From the NCBI GenBank assembly GCA_021463845.1, contig JAJTXV010000002.1:1-40961 (forward strand): a DNA stretch of 40,961 nucleotides. Direction: 5' to 3'. How positions within the stretch are numbered: the first letter of the stretch is position 1; the number at the start of each line of letters is the position of its first letter. The notes under the pieces were generated by a model, which saw only the letters and a program-made list of their open reading frames with translations, made no database searches and was not told the DNA's origin. The stretch is from Anaerolineales bacterium. GTDB taxonomy: Bacteria; Chloroflexota; Anaerolineae; Anaerolineales; UBA11579. Below, one piece after another: positions 31,015-38,308 of the stretch. The translations under genes were made by a program, and so were the position numbers.

Positions 31015-32550
31015 ATGATCGTCATCCTGGACTTCGGCTCGCAAACCTCACAACTCATCGCCCGCCGTTTGCGCGAAGCCCAGGTCTATTGCCAGCTCTT
31101 TGCCTGCGATACGCCGGCTGATGAAATCCTCGCCCTGAAACCTGAAGGCTTTGTGCTTTCCGGCGGGCCTTCCTCGGTGTATGCCGAGGGCGCACCCCAA
31201 CTCCCCGAGTACGTGATCGAAAGCGGCAAGCCGGTGCTGGGCATTTGCTACGGCATGCAGGCCATGACGCATGCACTCGGCGGCCAGGTGGCCGCCAGCC
31301 AGCACCGCGAGTACGGCTCTGCCCAATTGCGCACAACCAAGCCCAACGCCCTGCTTGGCGAAGGCGCGCAAACGGTGTGGATGTCGCACGGCGACCGCAT
31401 TGAGCAGGCGCCGCTGGGCTTCACGCCCATCGCCGCCAGCACCAACGCCCCGGTCGCGGCGATGGCGGATGCCAGCCGCGGCTACTACGGCGTGCAATTC
31501 CACCCTGAGGTGCATCACACCCCGGGCGGCGCGGAGATCCTGCGTCGCTTTGCTGTGGAGGTGTGCGGGGCGCCAGCCACCTGGTCGCCCGGCGTCATTG
31601 TGGAGCAATCCATCGAGGCTATCCGCGCTCAAGTGGGCGACGCCAACGCACTTTCGGCCATCAGCGGCGGCTTGGATTCGAGCGTGGCTTCCGCCCTGGT
31701 GCATGCCGCCATTGGCGACCAGTTGGTCTCCATGTTTGTGGATACCGGCTTGCTGCGCCAGGGCGAACGCGAAGAAGTCATCCAAGCCTTGCAAAGTGGC
31801 CTGGGCATTGAACTCGTGGTCGTCGATGCGGCCGCCATGTTCCTGGCCGATCTCAAGGGTGTGACCGACCCGGAAGAAAAGCGCCGCCGGATCGGCGAGC
31901 GCTTCATCCGCGTGTTTGAAACGCAAGCCCAGCAGCTCGGCTTACCGCCATTTCTGGTGCAAGGCACCATCTATCCCGATGTAATCGAATCGCGTGCTCC
32001 TGAACGGCAGCATGCGGAGCGAATCAAGACCCACCACAACGTTGGCGGCCTGCCAAAGAACATGCGCTTCCAGTTGGTGGAGCCGCTGCGCTACCTGTTC
32101 AAAGATGAGGTGCGCAAGGTGGGTGAAAGCCTGGGCCTTGCGCCCCAGCTGCTGTGGCGCCAGCCCTTCCCCGGCCCCGGGTTGGCTGTGCGCTGCCTGG
32201 GCGAGGTAAGCGGGCCGCGCTTGGCCGCTTTGCGCGCCGCCGACGGCATCTTCACCGGCGAGCTAATAGAGGCGGGCCTGGTGAACCGCCCCAATGCGCC
32301 GCTGGCGCAAGCCTTTGCCGTACTGCTGCCCGTGCGGAGCGTGGGGGTAATGGGCGACCAGCGCACGTATCAGGAAACCGTAGCACTGCGAGCCGTATCC
32401 AGCCAGGATTTCATGACCGCGGATTGGGCCGCCCTCCCCGACGAGTTGCTGCGCAAAGTGTCCAGCCGTATCGTTAACGAAGTGGCCGGTGTCAACCGGG
32501 TGGTCTACGACATCAGCAGCAAGCCACCGGCAACAATCGAGTGGGAGTAA
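31015..32550 (+). CDS. guaA: GMP synthase (glutamine-hydrolysing)
   Basis: Converts XMP, ATP and glutamine to GMP. The 511-residue protein has an N-terminal class I glutamine amidotransferase domain with Cys78 (GICYGMQ), His163 and Glu165 (FHPEV). The ATP pyrophosphatase domain has the loop SGGLDSS (217-223; usually SGGVDSS). The C-terminal dimerisation domain has [11 protein letters not shown] and ends with the family's [10 protein letters not shown]. It lies 6 bases after xpt. No PurR box or purine riboswitch is visible upstream of the pair. Confidence 0.97.
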   Translation: MIVILDFGSQTSQLIARRLREAQVYCQLFACDTPADEILALKPEGFVLSGGPSSVYAEGAPQLPEYVIESGKPVLGICYGMQAMTHALGGQVAASQHREYGSAQLRTTKPNALLGEGAQTVWMSHGDRIEQAPLGFTPIAASTNAPVAAMADASRGYYGVQFHPEVHHTPGGAEILRRFAVEVCGAPATWSPGVIVEQSIEAIRAQVGDANALSAISGGLDSSVASALVHAAIGDQLVSMFVDTGLLRQGEREEVIQALQSGLGIELVVVDAAAMFLADLKGVTDPEEKRRRIGERFIRVFETQAQQLGLPPFLVQGTIYPDVIESRAPERQHAERIKTHHNVGGLPKNMRFQLVEPLRYLFKDEVRKVGESLGLAPQLLWRQPFPGPGLAVRCLGEVSGPRLAALRAADGIFTGELIEAGLVNRPNAPLAQAFAVLLPVRSVGVMGDQRTYQETVALRAVSSQDFMTADWAALPDELLRKVSSRIVNEVAGVNRVVYDISSKPPATIEWE

Positions 32551-32643
32551 CCCGCGATCTGGGGGATGCAGCAACCAAACGATCTGATAGTCCCATAGCA
32601 CGCAAGCGCGTGTATCATCTTAACCGTAAGGAGAAACTCAAAC

Positions 32644-33558
32644 ATGGAAATGAGCAACATACTCTCTCGTGCTTGGAAGATCGTCTGGAAGCACAAGGTA
32701 TTGTGGATCTTTGGCATCCTGGCTTCCTGCGGCTCGCGCAGTGGAGGCAGTAGCGGCGGGGGCGGCAACAGCTTTAGCACCGACTCGGGGCAAAACTTCA
32801 ACCCACCGCCCGAGCTGGAGCGCTTCTTCACCAACATTGAACGCAGCATGCGGTCTGTGTCCGAGGAGCAAATTGCCATCTTTGTAGCCATCTTCATCGC
32901 CGCCATCTGCTTGCTGGTCATCATCACCTGGTTGGTGGGCCTGTACGGCAAAACCGGCGTCACCGTTGGCGCCCTGCAGGCTGAAGCCGGCCGCGCCGTC
33001 ACCTTCCGCAGCATCTGGGGTGAAAGCTGGGGCGTGTTTGACCGCGTTGTGGGTCTCAACTTCCTGCTGGCCCTGCCGCCCATTTTGCTTGGGTTCGTGC
33101 TGGTGTTCGGCTTCGTTGCCGTAGGCGCCCTCACCATGGGCATTGGCGCGCTGTGCCTGCTGCCTCTGCTGTGCCTGTTCATCCCCATTGGCATCGCCTA
33201 TGGCATCTTCACTGACTTTGCCAGTATCGCGGTGGTCAAGGACGGCCTCAGCATCAGCGCTGCCATCCAGCGCGGCTGGGACGTGCTTTCCAAGAACGTA
33301 GGCAGCCTGGCGCTACTGGCGCTCATTCTTATTCTGGGCAGCTTCTTCATCAGCATCATCCTGGCGCTTCCCTTCTTTGTGGCCATGCTACCCCTTTTAC
33401 TGGGTGCAGCCAGCGGTGACGCCATGCAGAACATGACCTTCACGCTGGTGTGCTTTGCTGCCGCCATCCCGGTCATCCTGGTGGCCAGCGGCATCCTCTA
33501 TAGCTACCTGCAAACCGCATGGACCCTGGCCTACTCGGAGCTCACCGCAGCGAAGTAA
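32644..33558 (+). CDS. Multi-helix integral membrane protein, unknown function
   Basis: A 304-residue membrane protein. It starts with an amphipathic stretch SRAWKIVWKHKVLWIFGILA. A Gly/Ser-rich low-complexity loop of about 30 residues follows, then about five hydrophobic segments between residues 75 and 300. The pattern 'W+ ...HKVLWIFG' followed by Gly/Ser loops is typical of uncharacterised membrane proteins related to the glycerophosphodiesterase membrane domain and the DUF7544/DUF975 type; I give no firm family. A clear AAGGAG site lies 11 bases before the ATG. It probably starts an operon with the next two genes, whose spacings are 2 and 1 bases. Confidence 0.75.
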   Translation: MEMSNILSRAWKIVWKHKVLWIFGILASCGSRSGGSSGGGGNSFSTDSGQNFNPPPELERFFTNIERSMRSVSEEQIAIFVAIFIAAICLLVIITWLVGLYGKTGVTVGALQAEAGRAVTFRSIWGESWGVFDRVVGLNFLLALPPILLGFVLVFGFVAVGALTMGIGALCLLPLLCLFIPIGIAYGIFTDFASIAVVKDGLSISAAIQRGWDVLSKNVGSLALLALILILGSFFISIILALPFFVAMLPLLLGAASGDAMQNMTFTLVCFAAAIPVILVASGILYSYLQTAWTLAYSELTAAK

Positions 33559-33560
33559 GC

Positions 33561-34064
33561 ATGGGCCTACTGGACACTTCCGCCTTCTCGCGCCTGCGGC
33601 GTAACCACGGGCTGGAGCACGCAACCATCCACGTGCTCAGCCGCACCCAGCCGCGCGTATCCACCGCCGGGCACTCTGACCCCGGCGGCTTCTGGCTTCT
33701 GGGGGATCTAAGCACCGAAGCCGTATACGCCGCGGCCGAGGAAGCGCTGGCGCGTTTGCGCGCCGGGGAACGCCAGCTGGCCATCCACCCCAACTGCGGC
33801 ACTAACCTGGTCACGGCCAGCCTAACGGCTGGCCTGGCCGGGGCCTTTGCTCTGGGCAGCGCTCGCAATGACCGTGAGCGGCTGGAGCGCCTTCCGCTGG
33901 CCGTCTTGTTCTCGATGGGCGGGCTATTGCTTGCGCGCCCGCTTGGTACGCGGGTACAAGAGCGGGTCACCACATCAGGTGACCCGGGCACGCTGCACAT
34001 CACCGAGATCCGCCGCACGCAGCGCGGCCGCTTCACCGCCCACCGCATCAGCACAGCAGACTGA
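33561..34064 (+). CDS. DUF6391-like protein
   Basis: A 167-residue protein. It begins with RLRRNHGLEHATIHVLSRTQP followed by GHSDPGGFWLLGDL, the pattern I associate with DUF6391 proteins of cyanobacteria and Chloroflexota, whose function is not known. A hydrophobic glycine-rich stretch (about 76-95) and a second (about 112-128) could be membrane-associated, with IHPNCGTNLV between them and the first part. I chose the ATG two bases after the upstream stop; the frame extends 14 codons further into that gene. The conserved NHGLEHA His residues might bind metal, which is only inference. Confidence 0.7.
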   Translation: MGLLDTSAFSRLRRNHGLEHATIHVLSRTQPRVSTAGHSDPGGFWLLGDLSTEAVYAAAEEALARLRAGERQLAIHPNCGTNLVTASLTAGLAGAFALGSARNDRERLERLPLAVLFSMGGLLLARPLGTRVQERVTTSGDPGTLHITEIRRTQRGRFTAHRISTAD

Positions 34065-34065
34065 T

Positions 34066-35046
34066 ATGGCTACCAAACCCTGCGTGTATGTATTCATGGG
34101 GGAGGATGACACTGCCATCCGTGAGGAGGTGGCCAAGCTGGCCCGCAAACTGGGCGACCCGGCCACCGCGGAGATGAACACAACCCGCCTTGAGCCTGGC
34201 GCAAACCTGGATGCTTTGCGGCGGGCTGCCTTGGCGGCGCCTTTCCTTGCTGAACGCAGGCTGGTAATTGCCCAACAAACCGCCAAAACCTACAACGCAA
34301 CCGAGCCACGCGGGCGTTTTCTTGAATTCCTGAACGAAGTACCAGACAGCACAGCATTGGTGCTGATCGAACCAGCCGGGCTGGAAGACCGCCACTGGCT
34401 GATGAAGTGGGCCGACGCCGCCGAAGGGCGCGCCTTCGTGCGCGGGTTTAACCTGCCCGAGGGCGCTCAGCTGGCCAGCTGGCTGATCCAGCGTGCCAAG
34501 GAGCTGGGCGGCGAGTTGCAGCCGCAGGCCGCCGCCGCGCTGGCCCAGCTGCAAGCCACAGACAAAGCCTCCGCCGAGCAGGAGCTGCACAAGCTGCTGG
34601 CGTACGCCAACTACGGCCGCCCGGTGACCATCGCCGATGTGCAATTACTCAGTCTGCCCAGCGGTGAACACGGTGACTTCTTCGCCTTGGCAGACGCACT
34701 CAGCGCCTCCAATGGAACCCGTGCAATGCAAGCGCTGCTACCTCTCCTTGAAGAGCGCGACCTGATCTTGCTTTATTTCAGTATGGTGGGGCACTTCAGG
34801 GCTTTGCTGCAAAGCCGTGACCTACTGGATGCCGGCCAGGGCGAAGCAGATATTGCCAAACAGCTAGGCATGCATCCTTATCGCGCCAAGAAAATGGCCG
34901 CCCAGGCACGCTTGTTTAGCTTGCAAAGCCTGGAGCGCATTTACGCCCGCTTGCTGGAATACGACGAACAGATCAAGACCGGCGAGATCGAACCGCGCCT
35001 GGCGATGCAAACCTTCGTTGCAGAGCTCAGCCTGCAAGCGGCGTAG
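34066..35046 (+). CDS. holA: DNA polymerase III delta subunit
   Basis: A clamp-loader subunit that opens the sliding clamp. The 326-residue protein matches the HolA layout: an N-terminal AAA+-like domain beginning YVFMGEDDTAIREEVAKL, a central lid with SWLIQRAKELGGELQPQAAAAL and a C-terminal helical collar containing LGMHPYRAKKMAAQARLFS, the conserved end region of the family. There is no intact Walker A, as expected for delta. The ATG begins one base after the preceding stop. The last 20 bases overlap the convergent small gene. Confidence 0.9.
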   Translation: MATKPCVYVFMGEDDTAIREEVAKLARKLGDPATAEMNTTRLEPGANLDALRRAALAAPFLAERRLVIAQQTAKTYNATEPRGRFLEFLNEVPDSTALVLIEPAGLEDRHWLMKWADAAEGRAFVRGFNLPEGAQLASWLIQRAKELGGELQPQAAAALAQLQATDKASAEQELHKLLAYANYGRPVTIADVQLLSLPSGEHGDFFALADALSASNGTRAMQALLPLLEERDLILLYFSMVGHFRALLQSRDLLDAGQGEADIAKQLGMHPYRAKKMAAQARLFSLQSLERIYARLLEYDEQIKTGEIEPRLAMQTFVAELSLQAA

Positions 35047-35263
35047 CCGCGTTCGTATCCTCGCCGACCCAGAGGTAACTCGGCAGCACCGTCTTGCGCG
35101 GCTCCAAACGCAACGCACCAAGCTGGCGCTGGCTGCGCAACAAGCTGGGGTGCAGCATCACCAGTGTGGCCGCCCGGCCATACTTCTGACGATAGCGCTC
35201 CGCCGCCCACAGTATCTTGCCGTCCAATTGGCTGGCATCTTCAATAAAGAATAGGTCTCCCAT
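35027..35263 (-). CDS. Small conserved-looking hypothetical protein
   Basis: A 78-residue soluble protein with mixed alpha/beta-like composition (GKILWAAERYRQKYGRAATLVMLHPSLL, then LPSYLWVGED). I do not recognise a family. A GGGGAG site lies 9 bases before the ATG, and the composition is protein-like, which separates it from the shadow frames around it. Its 3' end overlaps holA by 20 bases in the opposite direction. Confidence 0.6.
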   Translation of the reverse strand: MGDLFFIEDASQLDGKILWAAERYRQKYGRAATLVMLHPSLLRSQRQLGALRLEPRKTVLPSYLWVGEDTNAATPLAG

Positions 35264-35308
35264 ACTCAGATTCTCCCCGCAGAGTATTGGAGATTAATTA
35301 ATGCTTGG

Positions 35309-36352
35309 TTATCTCTCTGTTAGCGCCCAAAGCAGCCGAAACTGGCGCAGGTACTCCACCGCCAGGTCCGAACTGTAAATGACCAGCGTATTTTCATCGT
35401 TGCGGAATTCAGCATTGGTGCTGAAATTGTATGACCCTGTCACCACAATCGCTTCGTCAACGATCAATACTTTATCGTGCAGGTTGCTGCCGGGCTCATC
35501 CATATGCACCTGAATTCCATTCTGGCGCAAAAAGCCATATTCGCCACCCTGATTGCTGATCTGGTCATCATCCATAATGCCCAGCACCTCAACCCCGCGC
35601 TGCTGGGCGCGTACCAGCGCGTCGCCGATCTCATCCAGGGTCAGCGAAAAGGCCAGGAAGTATATGCTCTCGTCGGCGCCATCGATCAAATCGACCAGCG
35701 CAGCAGCCACATTGTCATCTGGCGAGAAATAGGTATGTACTTCTACATCGCCAATGTGCAGTTCCTGGTGGGGCGTGTTATCAAAAGTATCCTCACCAAA
35801 GAACCCACGCGTGAACATCTCGTCAAACTCGTTGGCGTAGTTTTCTGCCAGCTCACTGGAGCGGATACGCAACAGATTATTGCGGTTCCCATACATATCG
35901 CTGACCGTGTAATTGGTCGAACCTGTCCACAGTTCGTATTCGTCGATCACTACAAACTTGTTATGCATGTAATTGCGGCTGGTGTCGGGCACCAATGGGA
36001 TGCCTGCGTGCGCCAGCTCCTGCAGCTCGCGGCGGTCCATATTGTCGGCCTCCACCACCAGGCGCACATCCAGCCCGCGGGTATGCGCATCCAGCAGGGC
36101 ATCGCGGATGCTCCATAGGTTGAGGTCATAGATCGCCATGTGCACACTGCTGCGGGCAGCGTAAATCGACGCCGCGATCGCCTCATCCGGGCCGCCCTCA
36201 ACTTGGCGAGCGCCGGGAGCGTATGGGTCCGTGAAATACACCTCGACCCAGTCACTGCTGACGGCTGGAGCGGGCTGTACTGCCACGACGGCAGCAGTTG
36301 GCGGGGCACAGGCTGCAGTCATCAGCAGTAGGCAAAGAATTGTCTTGCGCAT
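35309..36352 (-). CDS. Phospholipase-D-fold lipoprotein
   Basis: A lipid-anchored, extracytoplasmic member of the PLD superfamily; phosphodiesterase, nuclease or phospholipase activity are all possible. The 347-residue protein has a lipobox ending at Cys15 (LMTAAC). It has two HKD motifs, His130-x-Lys132-x4-Asp137 (MHNKFVVIDE) and His292-x-Lys294-x4-Asp299 (LHDKVLIVDE), each followed by TGS. Both active-site halves are complete. Several ATGs are in frame; I chose MRKTILC because the -10 element overlaps the earlier ones and the signal peptide starts well here. No ribosome binding site is visible. The gene is divergent from the phosphoribosyltransferase. Confidence 0.88.
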   Translation of the reverse strand: MRKTILCLLLMTAACAPPTAAVVAVQPAPAVSSDWVEVYFTDPYAPGARQVEGGPDEAIAASIYAARSSVHMAIYDLNLWSIRDALLDAHTRGLDVRLVVEADNMDRRELQELAHAGIPLVPDTSRNYMHNKFVVIDEYELWTGSTNYTVSDMYGNRNNLLRIRSSELAENYANEFDEMFTRGFFGEDTFDNTPHQELHIGDVEVHTYFSPDDNVAAALVDLIDGADESIYFLAFSLTLDEIGDALVRAQQRGVEVLGIMDDDQISNQGGEYGFLRQNGIQVHMDEPGSNLHDKVLIVDEAIVVTGSYNFSTNAEFRNDENTLVIYSSDLAVEYLRQFRLLWALTER

Positions 36353-36358
36353 CGGCGA

Positions 36359-36368
36359 CATTATAATG
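36359..36368. promoter_or_regulatory. Symmetric -10 element of a divergent promoter
   Basis: The palindrome CATTATAATG contains TATAAT on both strands (plus 36362-36367; minus 36365-36360). The plus-strand ATG lies 8 bases beyond and the minus-strand ATG 7 bases beyond. On the plus strand TTGTCT (36340-36345) with a 16-base spacer can serve as -35; the minus-strand -35 is weak. Confidence 0.6.
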
Positions 36369-36375
36369 ATTGCAA

Positions 36376-36918
36376 ATGAGCACACACTCCGTACAAGTAG
36401 CCGGCCTGACGCGCGAGCTTCCCCTGTTTGAGGTGGCCCCCGGCGTCACCATCGCCATTCTCAACATCCTCGGGGATGTTGAACTGGTGCGCGCCTGTGC
36501 AAAGGAGCTAGCCAGCAAGCTTGCCGCCAAAGAATACGATGTGCTGCTGACCGCCGAGGCCAAGAGCATTCCGCTCATTCATACGCTAGCCGAGGAAACC
36601 AATAAGCCCTACGTGGTGCTGCGCAAGAACTACAAGTCGTACATGGGCGATGTCATCTCGGCCGAGACCGTTTCCATCACCACCAATTCAAACCAAACTT
36701 TGTATCTCGACGCCAAGGACCAACCACTGGTTGCCGGCCACCGCGTCGTCTTGCTTGACGATGTTGTGAGCACGGGCTCCACCCAACTGGGCATGCGCAC
36801 CGTAGTGGAGAAGGCTGGCGGCACAGTAGTGGCCGAAGCCGCTATCTTCACTGAGGGTGACCGCGCAAAGTGGGCGCATGTGATCGCACTGGGCCACTTG
36901 ACTGTTTTCACTTCGTAA
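36376..36918 (+). CDS. Phosphoribosyltransferase family protein (purine type)
   Basis: A 180-residue type I PRTase. The PRPP-binding motif is VVLLDDVVSTGST, flanked by a hydrophobic strand. Upstream is LLTAEAKSIPLIHTLAEETNKPYVVLRK, comparable with the base-recognising region of adenine and xanthine PRTases. The start GLTRELPLFEVAPGVTIA is unlike xpt in this window, so this is a different subfamily; the nucleobase used is not clear, though adenine is plausible. The ATG lies 8 bases after TATAAT and lacks a ribosome binding site, suggesting a leaderless transcript. Confidence 0.82.
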   Translation: MSTHSVQVAGLTRELPLFEVAPGVTIAILNILGDVELVRACAKELASKLAAKEYDVLLTAEAKSIPLIHTLAEETNKPYVVLRKNYKSYMGDVISAETVSITTNSNQTLYLDAKDQPLVAGHRVVLLDDVVSTGSTQLGMRTVVEKAGGTVVAEAAIFTEGDRAKWAHVIALGHLTVFTS

Positions 36919-36968
36919 ATATTCTGTTATTGCTTTTACTGCTCCCGTGAAATGCGCGTGACAGGTGC

Positions 36969-36974
36969 TATACT
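36969..36974 (+). promoter_or_regulatory. Candidate extended -10 box of the glycosyltransferase operon
   Basis: TGCTATACT forms an extended -10 (TGn-TATACT), with GTGAAA 16 bases upstream as a poor -35. Transcription would start about 36981, giving a leader of about 107 bases. Confidence 0.5.
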
Positions 36975-36980
36975 ACTTTT

Positions 36981-37013
36981 GAAAGTCTAGTGCCCTCCTG
37001 AACTTTCTGGGCA
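36981..37013 (+). promoter_or_regulatory. Possible H-type pseudoknot at the 5' end of the leader
   Basis: GAAAGT (36981-36986) can pair with ACTTTC (37002-37007). TGCCC, in its loop (36991-36995), can pair with GGGCA just downstream (37009-37013). This nested arrangement is a classical H-type pseudoknot and would begin at the predicted transcript start. The rest of the leader to 37087 has only short hairpins, such as CGAG-GCTG...CTCG near 37052. No known riboswitch was recognised. Confidence 0.4.
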
Positions 37014-37087
37014 TTCCCACAGACGTATCTCTTGCTCTCTGCGCATGGGCGCGAGGCTGCTCGGCAAACGGGCAACTATTGTTAATC

Positions 37088-38308
37088 ATGAGTAACGTAG
37101 CCATCCTCCACTATTCCGCGCCGCCCATCGTTGGCGGTGTTGAAAGCGTCATCGATCATCACACCCGCATGATGGTGCTGGCGGGCCACTCCGTGCGCAT
37201 CATCGCCGGCCGCGGCCAGGCTACAGATCGCCGCATCGCCTTTGCCAAAATTCCGCTCATCGACTCACGCCACTCGCGCGTCCTGGCCGCCAAGCAAGCC
37301 CTGGATGCTGGCAAGCTGCCCGCCAGCTGGCCGCGGCTGGTCGCCGACATCCGCAATCGGCTGGAGACTGCGCTGGCTGATGTAGATGTCTTGCTGGCCC
37401 ACAATGTGGCCTCGCTGCACAAGAATTTGGCGCTCACTGCAGCTCTATACCAGCTCTCGCAGCAGCCAGGCTTCCCTCGCCTGGTCCTTTGGCACCATGA
37501 CCTGGCCTGGGGCTCCGAACGCTATGGGCATGAATTGCATCCTGGCCAGCCCTGGGACCTGTTGCGTACTGCTTGGCCAGCTGCCACGCAAGTGACCATT
37601 TCCGCCACACGCCAGGCCGAGTTGGCCAAGCTGCTCAACATTCCCACAGGCCAAATATTGGTGGTGCCCAACGGCGTCAGCCCGCGCCTGTTCTTCAAGC
37701 TTGGCCGCTTGTCGATCGAGTTGGTGAACTCACTCAGTCTGCTGGCTGCCAGCCCCCTGCTCCTCATGCCAGTACGCCTCACTTCCCGCAAGAATATTGA
37801 GCTAGCTCTGCGCAGCCTGGCTGAGCTGCGCCAGCACATGCCTGATGCGCGCGTGCTCATCACTGGCCCGCTTGGCCCACACAACCCGGCCAACCACGGC
37901 TACTTCGAAAAGCTCAAGCAATTACGCGCAGAGCTTGGCCTTCAGCAACACGCCCACTTTTTAGCCGAGCATGTGGATGGCTTTATTGCCGACGAAGTCA
38001 TTAGCGATTTCTACCACCTAGCGGATGGCTTATTCCTGCCTAGCAAGGACGAAGGTTTTGGCATCCCCGTGCTTGAAGCGGGTCTGGCCGGCATCCCCAT
38101 CTTCTGCTCCAATATCCCCGCCTTGCAAGAACTCGGTGGCAAAGAGGCACACTACTTTTCCCCAGAGGCTGAACCCAAGAAAGTAGCCGCACTCATCAGC
38201 GACACCTTGCAATCCAGCCCCACTTGGCGGCTACGGGCGCGCGTACGCAGCAACTACACCTGGCAGCAGATCTACCAGCAACACCTGGCCCCACTGGTGA
38301 CAGTATGA
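37088..38308 (+). CDS. Glycosyltransferase family 4 (GT-B)
   Basis: A retaining glycosyltransferase that transfers a sugar from a nucleotide-sugar donor. The 406-residue protein has the N-terminal GT4 start ILHYSAPPIVGGVESVIDHH, a central GGVE-type acceptor region, VVPNGV near 197 and the donor-binding motif DEGFGIPVLEAGLAGIP with the E-x7-E pair. LWHHDLAW near 137 resembles sequences in trehalose- and mannosyl-type GT4 enzymes, but the sugar cannot be told from sequence. I chose the ATG nearest the family start; TTG and other starts upstream are unlikely. It overlaps the next gene by four bases (ATGA), so the pair probably acts together. Confidence 0.88.
   Translation: MSNVAILHYSAPPIVGGVESVIDHHTRMMVLAGHSVRIIAGRGQATDRRIAFAKIPLIDSRHSRVLAAKQALDAGKLPASWPRLVADIRNRLETALADVDVLLAHNVASLHKNLALTAALYQLSQQPGFPRLVLWHHDLAWGSERYGHELHPGQPWDLLRTAWPAATQVTISATRQAELAKLLNIPTGQILVVPNGVSPRLFFKLGRLSIELVNSLSLLAASPLLLMPVRLTSRKNIELALRSLAELRQHMPDARVLITGPLGPHNPANHGYFEKLKQLRAELGLQQHAHFLAEHVDGFIADEVISDFYHLADGLFLPSKDEGFGIPVLEAGLAGIPIFCSNIPALQELGGKEAHYFSPEAEPKKVAALISDTLQSSPTWRLRARVRSNYTWQQIYQQHLAPLVTV

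Noticed and set aside
31048-31926. 292-residue minus-strand frame opposite guaA
   Set aside because: It is wholly antisense to guaA, His/Ala/Gly-rich, and without a ribosome binding site or motif.
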